Notes under the pieces: model-generated
Told to the model about the DNA's origin: nothing
Databases searched by the model: none
Seen by the model: the letters and a program-made list of their open reading frames with translations, nothing else
Shown: piece after piece, positions 56,481 through 63,866 of the stretch
Numbering within the stretch: position 1 is the stretch's first letter
Layout of the letters: every line of letters starts with the position of its first letter
Translations under genes and position numbers: made by a program
Origin: Pseudomonas sp. MYb118
GTDB lineage: Bacteria; Pseudomonadota; Gammaproteobacteria; Pseudomonadales; Pseudomonadaceae
Reading direction: 5' to 3'
DNA length: 64,000 nucleotides
Assembly (NCBI RefSeq): GCF_040947875.1
Contig: NZ_JBFRXN010000002.1
Location: 186,001 to 250,000 of the forward strand

Positions 56481-56816
56481 ATGAAAACCAAACTGATCCT
56501 CGCCCTGACCCTTTCTGTACTGGCCGCCAACACCTTCGCCGCCGACGGTTACGACCGCACTGGCTCGGCCGCCTTCACCACCGCTTCGGCCGCTGCTGTC
56601 AGCTCGGCAACCTTCGCCGCCGATGGCGCTGACCATGTAGGCGTAGGTAAGCTGGCTGCCGACGGTGCCGACCACGTTGGCGCAAGCAAAGTCGCCTCCG
56701 ATGGTGCCGACCACGTGGGTGCGAACAAACTGGCTTCCGATGGTGCCGATCATGTTGGCGTAGGCAAACTCGCTGCCGATGGTGCAGACCACGTCGGTGC
56801 CGTTCGCCTCAGCTGA
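56481..56816 (+). CDS. Exported 13-residue-repeat protein
   Basis: 111 residues. The signal peptide is about 1-20 (MKTKLILALTLSVLAANTFA). The mature protein begins ADGYDRTG, a degenerate repeat, followed by an Ala/Ser/Thr-rich spacer and then five exact-length 13-residue repeats at 46-110 of the form A[AS]DGADHVGxxKL. Each contains DGADH, which could bind a metal ion or form a beta-solenoid. GGAG precedes the ATG and a UUCG-loop terminator follows, so it is a compact single-gene unit. Similar repeat proteins occur in Pseudomonas, but no function is known to me. Confidence 0.85.
   Translation: MKTKLILALTLSVLAANTFAADGYDRTGSAAFTTASAAAVSSATFAADGADHVGVGKLAADGADHVGASKVASDGADHVGANKLASDGADHVGVGKLAADGADHVGAVRLS
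56616..56810 (+). repeat. Five in-frame 39-bp tandem repeats
   Basis: Five consecutive 39-base units encode the DGADHVG repeats. Synonymous differences between units show they are not a very recent expansion. Copy number may vary between strains. Confidence 0.88.
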
Positions 56817-57333
56817 TCAACGAGCATGACTTCACAGCCCGACTTCGGTCGGGCTTAGTTGTGTCCAGGCCGGTCAAAAACCGATCAAAAACACAAGATG
56901 TAGTAAAAAACCGGTTTTTTTGGCTGTTTTTTGATCAAAAAAAACGCCCCAAAAAAATAATCGAAAAAAAATACGATTCCGCGACCACCAGCAAAGCCCT
57001 GTAAACCCTCGCTCCGACCGAAAAACCCTTCTGCTCGACCGCCCGATGCGCGGATTCGCCCCACCACGGCCGCAAAAATTTCCCTATAATGCCGCCTAAA
57101 CCGGCCTGCAATATTCCCTTACAGGGAGGACTGCCAGTCTGAAGCCCACGCAGCCATCCTCGGCGATTTCTGCGCCCGTCAGCGGCTCTCGGAACCCGGT
57201 ACAAAATTATGTTTATTTGCCTGCGTGTACCGCTGCAAAAAACGCTATCAACGCGGCCAACGAGGCCGTGTGAAAAGTACAGACATCCAATTTCACACGG
57301 GCACTCTGGCCCTCACGCAGGAGACGACACGTC
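56817..57333 (+). promoter_or_regulatory. nrdB upstream region with palindromes and leader hairpin
   Basis: 517 bases without a gene. It holds two AT palindromes (AAAAAACCGGTTTTTT at 56905-56920 and TTTTTTGATCAAAAAA at 56927-56942), a TATAAT at 57085-57090 that could be a -10 box though I see no good -35, and an inverted repeat CCGTGTGAAA / TTTCACACGG (57266-57275 / 57291-57300) in the presumed nrdB leader. NrdR boxes are expected for the family, but I could not mark them. Confidence 0.6.
56836..56860 (+). terminator. Terminator of the repeat-protein gene
   Basis: AGCCCGAC-TTCG-GTCGGGCT, an 8-bp stem with a stable UUCG tetraloop, then TAGTT. It begins 20 bases after the stop. Confidence 0.82.
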
Positions 57334-58581
57334 ATGCTGAGCTGGGACGAATTCGACAAAGAAGACACGGAAGTTGTGGCCAAGACCGCCAATGCCGGCC
57401 AAGCCACCGAAGCCAACCTGGACCGTCTCGACAGCGCCGGCGGTGCCGCCGCCCTGGAAGCCCGCGCCGTAACCGCGACTGACTCGCCTGCCGTCGCACG
57501 CGCCAAGGCTTCGCTCGACAACCTCGACATCGCCGAAGGCCTGGCCGAACTCGAAGGCGCCTCCGCACGCGTCGCCGTCGACGAAAAAGCCATGATCAAC
57601 TGCCGCGCCGACCTCAACCAGCTCGTACCGTTCAAGTACGACTGGGCTTGGCAGAAGTACCTGGACGGCTGCGCAAACCACTGGATGCCGCAAGAAGTCA
57701 ACATGACCGCCGACATCGCCCTCTGGAAAAACCCGGAAGGCCTGACCGACGACGAACGCCGCATCGTCATGCGCAACCTGGGCTTCTTCTCCACCGCCGA
57801 CTCCCTGGTCGCCAACAACCTGGTGCTGGCCGTTTACCGCCTCATCACCAACCCGGAATGCCGCCAGTACATCCTGCGCCAGGCGTTCGAAGAAGCGATC
57901 CACACCCACGCCTACCAGTACTGCATCGAATCGCTGGCCATGGACGAAGGTGAAATCTTCAACATGTACCACGAGATCCCATCGGTCGCGAAAAAAGCCA
58001 CCTGGGGCCTCAAGTACACCCGTTCGATCTCCGATCCGAAGTTCGAAACCGGCACCGTCGAAACCGACAAAGAGTTGCTGCGCAACCTGATCGCCTACTA
58101 CTGCGTACTGGAAGGCATCTTCTTCTACTGCGGCTTCACCCAGATCCTCTCCATGGGCCGCCGCAACAAAATGACCGGCGTCGCCGAGCAGTTCCAATAC
58201 ATCCTGCGCGACGAATCCATGCACCTGAACTTCGGCATCGACGTGATCAACCAGATCAAGATCGAAAACCCACACCTGTGGGACGCCGAAATGAAGGAAG
58301 AAGCCTCGCAAATGATCCTGCAAGGCACCCAACTGGAAATCGAATACGCCCGCGACACCATGCCTCGCGGCGTGCTGGGCATGAACGCAGCGATGATGGA
58401 GGACTACCTCAAATTCATCGCCAACCGTCGCCTGTCGCAGATCGGCTTGAAGGAAGAGTACCCAGGGACCACTAACCCGTTCCCATGGATGAGCGAGATC
58501 ATGGACTTGAAGAAAGAGAAGAACTTCTTTGAGACTCGTGTGATTGAGTATCAGACTGGTGGGGCGTTGAGCTGGGATTGA
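57334..58581 (+). CDS. nrdB: Class Ia ribonucleotide reductase, beta (radical) subunit
   Basis: 415 residues. Diiron ligands lie in [30 protein letters not shown] and RDESMHLNF; the radical Tyr lies in the helix after HTHAY. The first 80 residues are an acidic, Ala-rich extension relative to the E. coli enzyme, as in other Pseudomonas NrdB. It houses the tyrosyl radical used by NrdA to reduce ribonucleotides. nrdA is not adjacent on either side here. AGGAG is 10 bases before the ATG, and a strong terminator follows at 58639. Confidence 0.95.
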   Translation: MLSWDEFDKEDTEVVAKTANAGQATEANLDRLDSAGGAAALEARAVTATDSPAVARAKASLDNLDIAEGLAELEGASARVAVDEKAMINCRADLNQLVPFKYDWAWQKYLDGCANHWMPQEVNMTADIALWKNPEGLTDDERRIVMRNLGFFSTADSLVANNLVLAVYRLITNPECRQYILRQAFEEAIHTHAYQYCIESLAMDEGEIFNMYHEIPSVAKKATWGLKYTRSISDPKFETGTVETDKELLRNLIAYYCVLEGIFFYCGFTQILSMGRRNKMTGVAEQFQYILRDESMHLNFGIDVINQIKIENPHLWDAEMKEEASQMILQGTQLEIEYARDTMPRGVLGMNAAMMEDYLKFIANRRLSQIGLKEEYPGTTNPFPWMSEIMDLKKEKNFFETRVIEYQTGGALSWD

Positions 58582-58638
58582 TGGTGGCGTAGCGCCATGA
58601 TATAAGAGGTCACCTACATGGATTGTGGTGAGCTCTGT

Positions 58639-58665
58639 AAAGCCCCGCACATGCGGGGCTTTTTA
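58639..58665 (+). terminator. nrdB terminator
   Basis: AAAGCCCCGC and GCGGGGCTTT with a 4-base loop and T tract. It marks the boundary between core sequence and the AT-rich accessory region. Confidence 0.9.
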
Positions 58666-58682
58666 TTATCTGGAGCCAAAGA

Positions 58683-59736
58683 ATGCCTAGAGCAAAGAAA
58701 GTCAAAACGGAAACTAAAACTCTCACGTTCTACAACAACAAAGGTGGAGTATCAAAAACCACTACATTATTTAACGTTGGGGCATACCTTTCAAAGTTAG
58801 GCAAAAAAGTACTATTCATAGATGCCGACTCCCAGTGCAATCTCACAGAATTGTTTTTTGCAAATGACACCGACTATTTCGACAACCCTTCCAAAAAACT
58901 TCCCGGCCACTCAATCCTGGAGGTATTCAGACCAAGATTGGATGGCGCAGCAGCTAGGATAGATGTTAAAACAATAGAGCTTGCCGAATCTAACATTTAC
59001 TCAAAATTATTTCTAATGAGAGGAGATATAGAATTTAGCGCACAAGCCGAACCCTATTTCGGCGCTTCTATAAACCAAGCTATCACAACAAACATAAATG
59101 AAAAAAACACATATATCAGCTTTCGACGCCTTATAAAAGACCTAGGTGAGGAACTAGGGCTAGACTACATACTTATCGAATCTTGGACCGAGTACAGGTG
59201 CGATTACCCGGCTCGCCTTTCTGGCATCCGACAAATTCATAATACCGGTAACCCCCGATAGATTCTGCTACCTCGGAATCAACACCTTACCAAAATTGAT
59301 TGAAGACTGGATAAAGCATGACAAAATAATTCTCAGCACCCTGGAACCCTACGGACTTGAGAGCAATTATAGTACCCCTGAATTTTGTGGAATTATCAAT
59401 CAGAATTTTCAGGTTCACAAATCACTGATCAAAGAGTCGTATCAAAAATGGTCAAAGAAAATAAAGACCGAGATTAAATCAAAACTAATGGGCTCCAAAA
59501 TTATTCGTATCAAAAATAACATTTCAGATCCGATAATATGCTCCATTGAAAATCTTGGACAGCTTGTACCCGTCTCTCAAATGCTGGGAAAAGCAATCTT
59601 TGATCTCACCCAATCCGATTCAGCATTAGCTTCAAAAAGTGGCATACAATTTTATGGAAGCGTTTGGGAGCCTTGGGAGAAAAAAATCAAAGCTTATCGA
59701 AGCGAAATACAGAAAATCACCGAGGCTATTGATTGA
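58683..59736 (+). pseudogene. ParA/MinD-like ATPase, interrupted by a one-base frameshift
   Basis: The N-terminal half (from ATG 58683, GGAG upstream) has the deviant Walker A NNKGGVSKTT and Walker A' FIDADSQCNL of ParA-type ATPases. Near 59178-59181 the sequence reads ...CTT ATC GAA T CTT GGA..., where ATC GAT CTT GGA would continue the frame. One extra A shifts translation and it stops at 59259-59261. In the +1 frame the family continues cleanly as LGPSTGAITRLAFLASDKF, then FIIPVTPDRFCYLGINTL and about 150 more residues to a stop at 59736. Restored length is about 350 residues. The whole gene is far more AT-rich than its neighbours. It is either a broken gene, a sequencing error, or a programmed shift. 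The intact downstream partner overlaps its stop by one base. Confidence 0.85.
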
Positions 59737-60422
59737 TGGCCTACTCTTATTTTGCATTCCTGGATGTCATGGGCTACCGATACTACCTTAGCAAGGACGA
59801 AAAAAATGGAACTGAAGTTTTTAAGGAGAAATTGATTACATCATACCGAGCATTTGAACAAATTGATCTCGCAACGCTGAGACATAAGAGCATTTCAGAC
59901 TCTCTCTTCATGAGTTCCTCATCAAACATTGTTGGCTTTTTGCAAGCAACAAAAGACGTTTACTTGAGATTTTTGGAGAACGGCCTTCTAATCAGAGGGG
60001 GCATTGCATACAACAAACATTTTGAAAATCAACATATCACGTACAGTCATGCTCTAACTGATGCATACAACCTCGAGTCTTCAAAATCATTATTTCCACG
60101 AGTATTAATTCACAAATCAGTTATAGAAAAGCTGGAAAACGAAAGTCGAGGTGAAGCTCAAAGCCAAGAGCTCGAACAGTTAATCGACCAAAACCTAATC
60201 CTGAAATGTGGAGAACATTACCAACTCCATATTGTTGACCCCCAGAACTGGAAAAATGTTTATGAAAACGCCAGATCCACTTATTTTGAAAATGAAGCAG
60301 ATATAAAAAGAGACCCAAAGATATTCGAATACCATACTTGGCTTCAAAACTACATATTTTATTTCAAACCATTACGTAGCAAAAAACAGAAATATATTGA
60401 ATCATTCCAGTTTCTGGACTGA
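59736..60422 (+). CDS. Divergent class III nucleotidyl-cyclase-like protein
   Basis: 228 residues. By eye the order of motifs follows the class III adenylyl/guanylyl cyclase fold: a first strand FAFLDVMGY with D10, the hairpin HKSISDSLFMSS with D55 (the two usual metal aspartates), LIRGGIAYN at 86-93 (the R-x-GI strand), then SHALTDAYNLESS and PRVLIHKSVIEKL. The usual transition-state Asn and Arg appear replaced (T108, N112), so activity and product are uncertain. Its ATG sits in TGATG, overlapping the stop of the ParA-like gene, so the two are translationally coupled. It is AT-rich. A signalling or defence role is inference. Confidence 0.65.
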   Translation: MAYSYFAFLDVMGYRYYLSKDEKNGTEVFKEKLITSYRAFEQIDLATLRHKSISDSLFMSSSSNIVGFLQATKDVYLRFLENGLLIRGGIAYNKHFENQHITYSHALTDAYNLESSKSLFPRVLIHKSVIEKLENESRGEAQSQELEQLIDQNLILKCGEHYQLHIVDPQNWKNVYENARSTYFENEADIKRDPKIFEYHTWLQNYIFYFKPLRSKKQKYIESFQFLD

Positions 60423-60798
60423 GTATATTTCGAGCACCATCGCGATGCATACCAATAAAACGTTGACTGTCTATTTAGATTTATTTACCCTGAAATCAGT
60501 GCCTAAGAAACACTTCACACAGCGGAGCGACCGCACCCGAGAGTAGCGGATTTTTTATGCTTACGGCTTAGCCCTGCTTATAAAAATCTCTGTTATGCCG
60601 TGAATGGGCTAATACAAGACCCGAAAGGGGAATACGTCCGGCCCTCTGTGTGGGGTTTCTTAACTCCCGGCACCCAGCCCTAAGAAAGCTGACATCACAC
60701 AGAGGTATAGGATATGCCTAAAAGTATAGCCTTCAGTACGAAGGCAAACAGCTTAAGCCACCCTTTCGCCTGCATGCTTCCAAGCTTGGAGGCACACC
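60423..60798 (+). ncRNA. Candidate structured leader RNA upstream of the BRO-N gene (C4-like)
   Basis: This 376-base stretch has no credible protein gene but dense local structure. GCGG/CCGC hairpins occur around 60515-60545 (GCGGAGCGACCGCACCC and GTAGCGG followed by six Ts), and CCCGAAAGGGG lies at about 60620-60630. A perfect 10-bp inverted repeat is formed by CCTCTGTGTG (60643-60652) and CACACAGAGG (60696-60705). It precedes an antirepressor-type gene, the position of C4 antisense RNAs in P1-like phages. Assignment to C4 is from memory and unproven. Confidence 0.45.
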
Positions 60799-61283
60799 AT
60801 GTCTGACTCCACCACAGTTTTCACGCGTCACAACCTTTCTCTTCACGCACTCCTCATCGAGAACCAGCCATGGTTCTGCGCACGTGATATCGGTCGTTTG
60901 ATGGGTTTCCATCTCAATGATCGCATGGTTAGTACCACCAACTAGAAAAGCAACTAATGCTCAGCGAGTCCGGTGTGTATGCGCTGTTGGTGTATCACTA
61001 TGCTCCAGAGAATCGGTTACTGCGTGAATGGTTGACCCATCAGATGGTACCAGCGTTACGTGACGCGCAGGCTTCTGACGATTCGGATCGCCCGATGCTG
61101 AGTTTGTTGGATTGGCCGAAGATGTCGCTGAGCATGTTGCATTGGCAGGGCGAGGGATGGATTAGGCTGCGGGATATGCCTTACCTGTTGGAAGACCGCA
61201 CACAGAGCCCGATAAAAGCGGCTAAGCCTTGGCGGCGCAGAATCATGGACATTTTTCAGCCATCCAAGCATTCGTTGGGATAG
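60799..61283 (+). pseudogene. Broken BRO-N / phage antirepressor-like gene
   Basis: The first fragment (ATG 60799, TGGAGG upstream) gives 48 residues (FTRHNLSLHALLIENQPWFC, ARDIGRLMGFHLNDRMV), then a TAG at 60943. The rest of the domain reappears in another frame from 60945 on: EKQLMLSESGVYALLVYHY, NRLLREWLTHQMVPALRD. About 15-20 residues normally lying between RMVRKL and the QLMLSESG segment are missing. A deletion plus frameshift has therefore split the gene. The C-terminal part (LDWPKMSLSMLHWQGEGWIR) is the usual Pseudomonas extension. It is a relic of phage or mobile DNA. Confidence 0.82.
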
Positions 61284-61370
61284 TGATACACCTGTAGGAT
61301 TGCTCGCAGGGAACATCTTTTCTTTCTGTAGGAATTTTCGTAGACAACAGTAATGACCACTCAGTATCGT

Positions 61371-61391
61371 CCGAGGGTTTTCAACCCTCGG
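61371..61391. repeat. Perfect inverted repeat at the start of the HNH gene
   Basis: CCGAGGGTT-TTC-AACCCTCGG ends 7 bases before the HNH ATG, where a ribosome site would be expected. It has no T tract on the plus strand. It may be a terminator for the minus strand, or a structure or operator limiting nuclease expression. Confidence 0.65.
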
Positions 61392-61398
61392 CGATTGT

Positions 61399-62109
61399 AT
61401 GGACACGCTTAAGAGCAATAGCGATTGGAACGACGCGGAAATTCAGGCCGCAGTAGATGCTTACTTGAGCATGCTCGCACGCGAGCAGGCTGGTCAGTCG
61501 ATCAATAAAGCTCATGAAAACCGAGTCCTACGTGAAGGGCTATTAGCAGGTCGTACCAAAGGCTCCGTCGAATTTCGGATGCAGAACATTTCTACCGTGT
61601 TGGTCGAATTGGGGCGTAGGCGCATTGAGGGCTATAAGCCCGCTAAAAATGTGGGTGCCAATGTTGCTAAGAGCATTCTTAAAGCACTCAACGCTTCTAC
61701 ACCGACTCCCGAGGATTTCGTACCAACGGCAGACGAGGCGACACTCGAGCAGCGAGCCACAAAGCTTGAGCAACAGCCTATTACGGTTGAGCCAAAAGGA
61801 ATCGAAAAACCACAACAGGCCCAGTCGAGCACAAAGTCGTTTATCCGAGATCCTGGAGTCAGGGCATGGGTTCGACAACAGGCCGCGGGGAAATGTGAAG
61901 GTTGTGGTGAGCCAGCCCCATTCGAAAAATCGGGCCAACCGTTTCTTGAGGTCCATCACGTCAAGCATCTAGCGCACGAAGGCTCGGACCGCACCAGCAA
62001 CGCCGTAGCGCTATGCCCGAACTGTCATCGTCGTTGTCATCATTCGGATGACAGTGCGGCATTTACCGAGTCGCTCTATCAGAAGGTTGGGCGGTTGGTT
62101 CGCGAGTAA
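61399..62109 (+). CDS. HNH endonuclease, McrA-like
   Basis: 236 residues. The C-terminal HNH domain is intact: zinc Cys pairs CEGC and CPNC, the double His LEVHHVKHLAHEG, the Asn in DRTSNAVAL and the final His in CPNCHRRCHH. The N-terminal 100 residues (RTKGSVEFRMQNISTVLVEL, YKPAKNVGANV) are the domain that accompanies HNH in many stand-alone restriction-like nucleases. It may be a type IV-like enzyme cutting modified DNA, with no methyltransferase nearby. No ribosome site is obvious because a hairpin occupies the leader. It has moderate GC, higher than the ParA/cyclase pair. Confidence 0.82.
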   Translation: MDTLKSNSDWNDAEIQAAVDAYLSMLAREQAGQSINKAHENRVLREGLLAGRTKGSVEFRMQNISTVLVELGRRRIEGYKPAKNVGANVAKSILKALNASTPTPEDFVPTADEATLEQRATKLEQQPITVEPKGIEKPQQAQSSTKSFIRDPGVRAWVRQQAAGKCEGCGEPAPFEKSGQPFLEVHHVKHLAHEGSDRTSNAVALCPNCHRRCHHSDDSAAFTESLYQKVGRLVRE

Positions 62110-62120
62110 GCGGGTAATTG

Positions 62121-62140
62121 ATGGGGTCTGCGAACCCCAT
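62121..62140. terminator. Bidirectional hairpin between convergent genes
   Basis: ATGGGGT and ACCCCAT, 7-bp stem and 6-base loop, between the HNH stop and the end of the minus-strand gene. The T tracts are weak. Confidence 0.5.
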
Positions 62141-62144
62141 CCTG

Positions 62145-62510
62145 TTACTCCACCAACTCAACATAACTCGACTCCCCACCACCCTCCGCGCCCGACAACC
62201 AACCCCATACAAACGCCAGCGTTGTGCGCCCTGCCCCATCGACACCCACCTTACCGCGCGACCAGCCGGACAGAATCTCACCTTCATTCGTGATGCAGTG
62301 GAAAAGCAGTTCGATAGTTTCGGGGCCTGTGACGCGGCCAACCTGGTGGCCCGTGAGGATGCGGCCGCCTTGATAGGTGCTGGTTATTGCGTTGCCTTCG
62401 ACTTGGTAGTGGAAGACGGTGCCGGTACCTGAGAGGCCATGGGTGTTGCCGGCTACGGTGAAGCGGCGGTTGTGCAGGCGTTCGGTGATTTGGTTGTGAG
62501 GGAGTTGCAT
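62145..62510 (-). CDS. Conserved small cytoplasmic protein, unknown function
   Basis: 121 residues, predicted beta-rich: MQLPHNQITERLHNRRFTVAG at the start, then VFHYQVEGNAITSTYQGGRI, TIELLFHCITNEGEILSGWS and a final acidic GGGESSYVELVE. The family is common in bacteria and is sometimes labelled N-acetylglutamate synthase in databases, which the sequence does not support (no GNAT motifs). I start at 62510 because AAGGA lies about 10 bases upstream; 62540 is the alternative. Confidence 0.72.
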   Translation of the reverse strand: MQLPHNQITERLHNRRFTVAGNTHGLSGTGTVFHYQVEGNAITSTYQGGRILTGHQVGRVTGPETIELLFHCITNEGEILSGWSRGKVGVDGAGRTTLAFVWGWLSGAEGGGESSYVELVE

Positions 62511-62606
62511 GGGGGCCGGTCCTTGGTTGAGTGGGTCCATTTTGGGGTTGGGTATCTTAAGCGGATTTTTGGGGAGTCAGTGGAGCTAGTGGTGGACATG
62601 GAAATT

Positions 62607-62630
62607 ATCGCGAGCAGGCTCGCTCCCACA
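62607..62630. repeat. Single REP sequence
   Basis: One full copy of the same REP that forms most REPINs here (ATCGCGAGCAGGCTCGCTCC...), without an inverted partner. Confidence 0.85.
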
Positions 62631-62750
62631 GAGAGTGTTCCCAGAGCGGGCCCGTCGTGATTGGGGATAGCAGTGTTTTGAAAACAGGGGGTGCAACCTG
62701 GGCCGCCTGCCGCTATTAATACCCTTCCCACTCAAGGACCCGAGCCTGTC

Positions 62751-63728
62751 ATGAAATTCGATCTCGCCTATTGCCTGAGCCTCGACGACAAGTTGTCGAT
62801 CTATGACGTGCGCGATCTCAATTTCGACGAGACGGTGGCATTCGATTCGGCGAAGGAAGATTTCCAGTGCCCCAACGATGCCTGTCGGTTGGCGTTCGAT
62901 GCGGCGAATGTGTTGACCACGTTCAATGCCAAGAATGTGAATTACGTGCGCACCCCGCACTTCAAGAACACGCCGAGCACGCGGCATGTGGCGGATTGTC
63001 CTTATGCGAGCCTCAAGGCGTCGGCGGGTGTCGAGGGGGCGGAAACGGATGACGGGCGGGAGGAGCATTTTCCGTCGGAGTTGTTGCTGACCCGGCGTCA
63101 GTATGTGCGTAAGCCGTCGAGTCCGGCTGTTGCGACGCAGGATAGGCCGGTGGCGTCGATGGTTACTTCTGAGACGGCCAGTATCGAGCAGCCGGGGCGC
63201 GAGACGGCGCCGGACAAGACCAGTGTCTTTGCTCATCCGGTGGAGTGTTTTGTTTCCAATTTCGCCGACAAGGAGCTGCTCAAGCGCATGCCGCTGAAGG
63301 TGGGCGAGCACACGGCGCCTTACGCTTCGTTCTTCAAGAAGGTGGAATACCTGACGGACAACAAGGGGCTGATCTACTGGGGGCGAATCAAGGAGATCAA
63401 GGATTACAACCAGAGCTTTCGCATCGACTTCGAGCAGAAGGTGTGGTTCAAGCAGGCGGATGAGGCGAAGAAGAAGCCGTATTCGGTGAACGTTTACCTG
63501 AGCAAGAAACTGATCGAGAACTACCGCAAGCGCAAGGCGTTCCTGGAGGAGATCAAGCATGCGATCGACAGCGAGGCCCAGTTGTATTGCTTCTTTTATG
63601 GCGTGACGCCGGAGTTGAAGCAGGTGCCGAGCAAGAAGAATCCCGAGCAGAAGTTTGGGGTGTTCAGCGCGAACATCGAGAACCTGGATCACTTCATTAT
63701 TCGGGAGGCGCCGGGGATGGGCGACTAG
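62751..63728 (+). CDS. Protein of unknown function with N-terminal Cys/His cluster
   Basis: 325 residues. The N-terminal 100 residues contain FQCPNDACRLAF and, 40 residues on, HFKNTPSTRHVADCPY. This C-x4-C ... H-x3-C layout suggests a zinc-binding knuckle as in CoiA-like nucleases. A Pro/Ala-rich linker (about 110-165) follows, then a basic C-terminal domain with FFKKVEYLTDNKGLIYWGRI and KLIENYRKRKAFLEEIKHAI. There is no signal peptide or membrane segment. AAGGA lies 12 bases before ATG 62751. I do not recognise a family; nucleic-acid binding is a guess from the zinc-like motif and basic C-terminus. Confidence 0.75.
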   Translation: MKFDLAYCLSLDDKLSIYDVRDLNFDETVAFDSAKEDFQCPNDACRLAFDAANVLTTFNAKNVNYVRTPHFKNTPSTRHVADCPYASLKASAGVEGAETDDGREEHFPSELLLTRRQYVRKPSSPAVATQDRPVASMVTSETASIEQPGRETAPDKTSVFAHPVECFVSNFADKELLKRMPLKVGEHTAPYASFFKKVEYLTDNKGLIYWGRIKEIKDYNQSFRIDFEQKVWFKQADEAKKKPYSVNVYLSKKLIENYRKRKAFLEEIKHAIDSEAQLYCFFYGVTPELKQVPSKKNPEQKFGVFSANIENLDHFIIREAPGMGD

Positions 63729-63812
63729 CCTGCCTGATATGCGCCGTCTGTCAGGTTGGCCGAGACGAACGCGCAGAAATACAAAAATCCATTTGCTCCC
63801 GATTCAAAACAA

Positions 63813-63828
63813 CTGTACAAAAACACAG
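63813..63828. promoter_or_regulatory. LexA (SOS) box
   Basis: CTGTACAAAAACACAG fits CTG-N10-CAG, the gamma-proteobacterial LexA site, and is followed directly by TATATT (63829-63834), a possible -10 box. It lies 38 bases upstream of the HTH gene, so that gene is probably DNA-damage inducible. Confidence 0.72.
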
Positions 63829-63866
63829 TATATTTTGAATCAGCACTTTCGAGCCCGGAGCACACC

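Noticed and set aside
57085-57090. TATAAT as a proven nrdB promoter
   Set aside because: No -35 at proper spacing; kept only as a possible -10 within the upstream-region entry.
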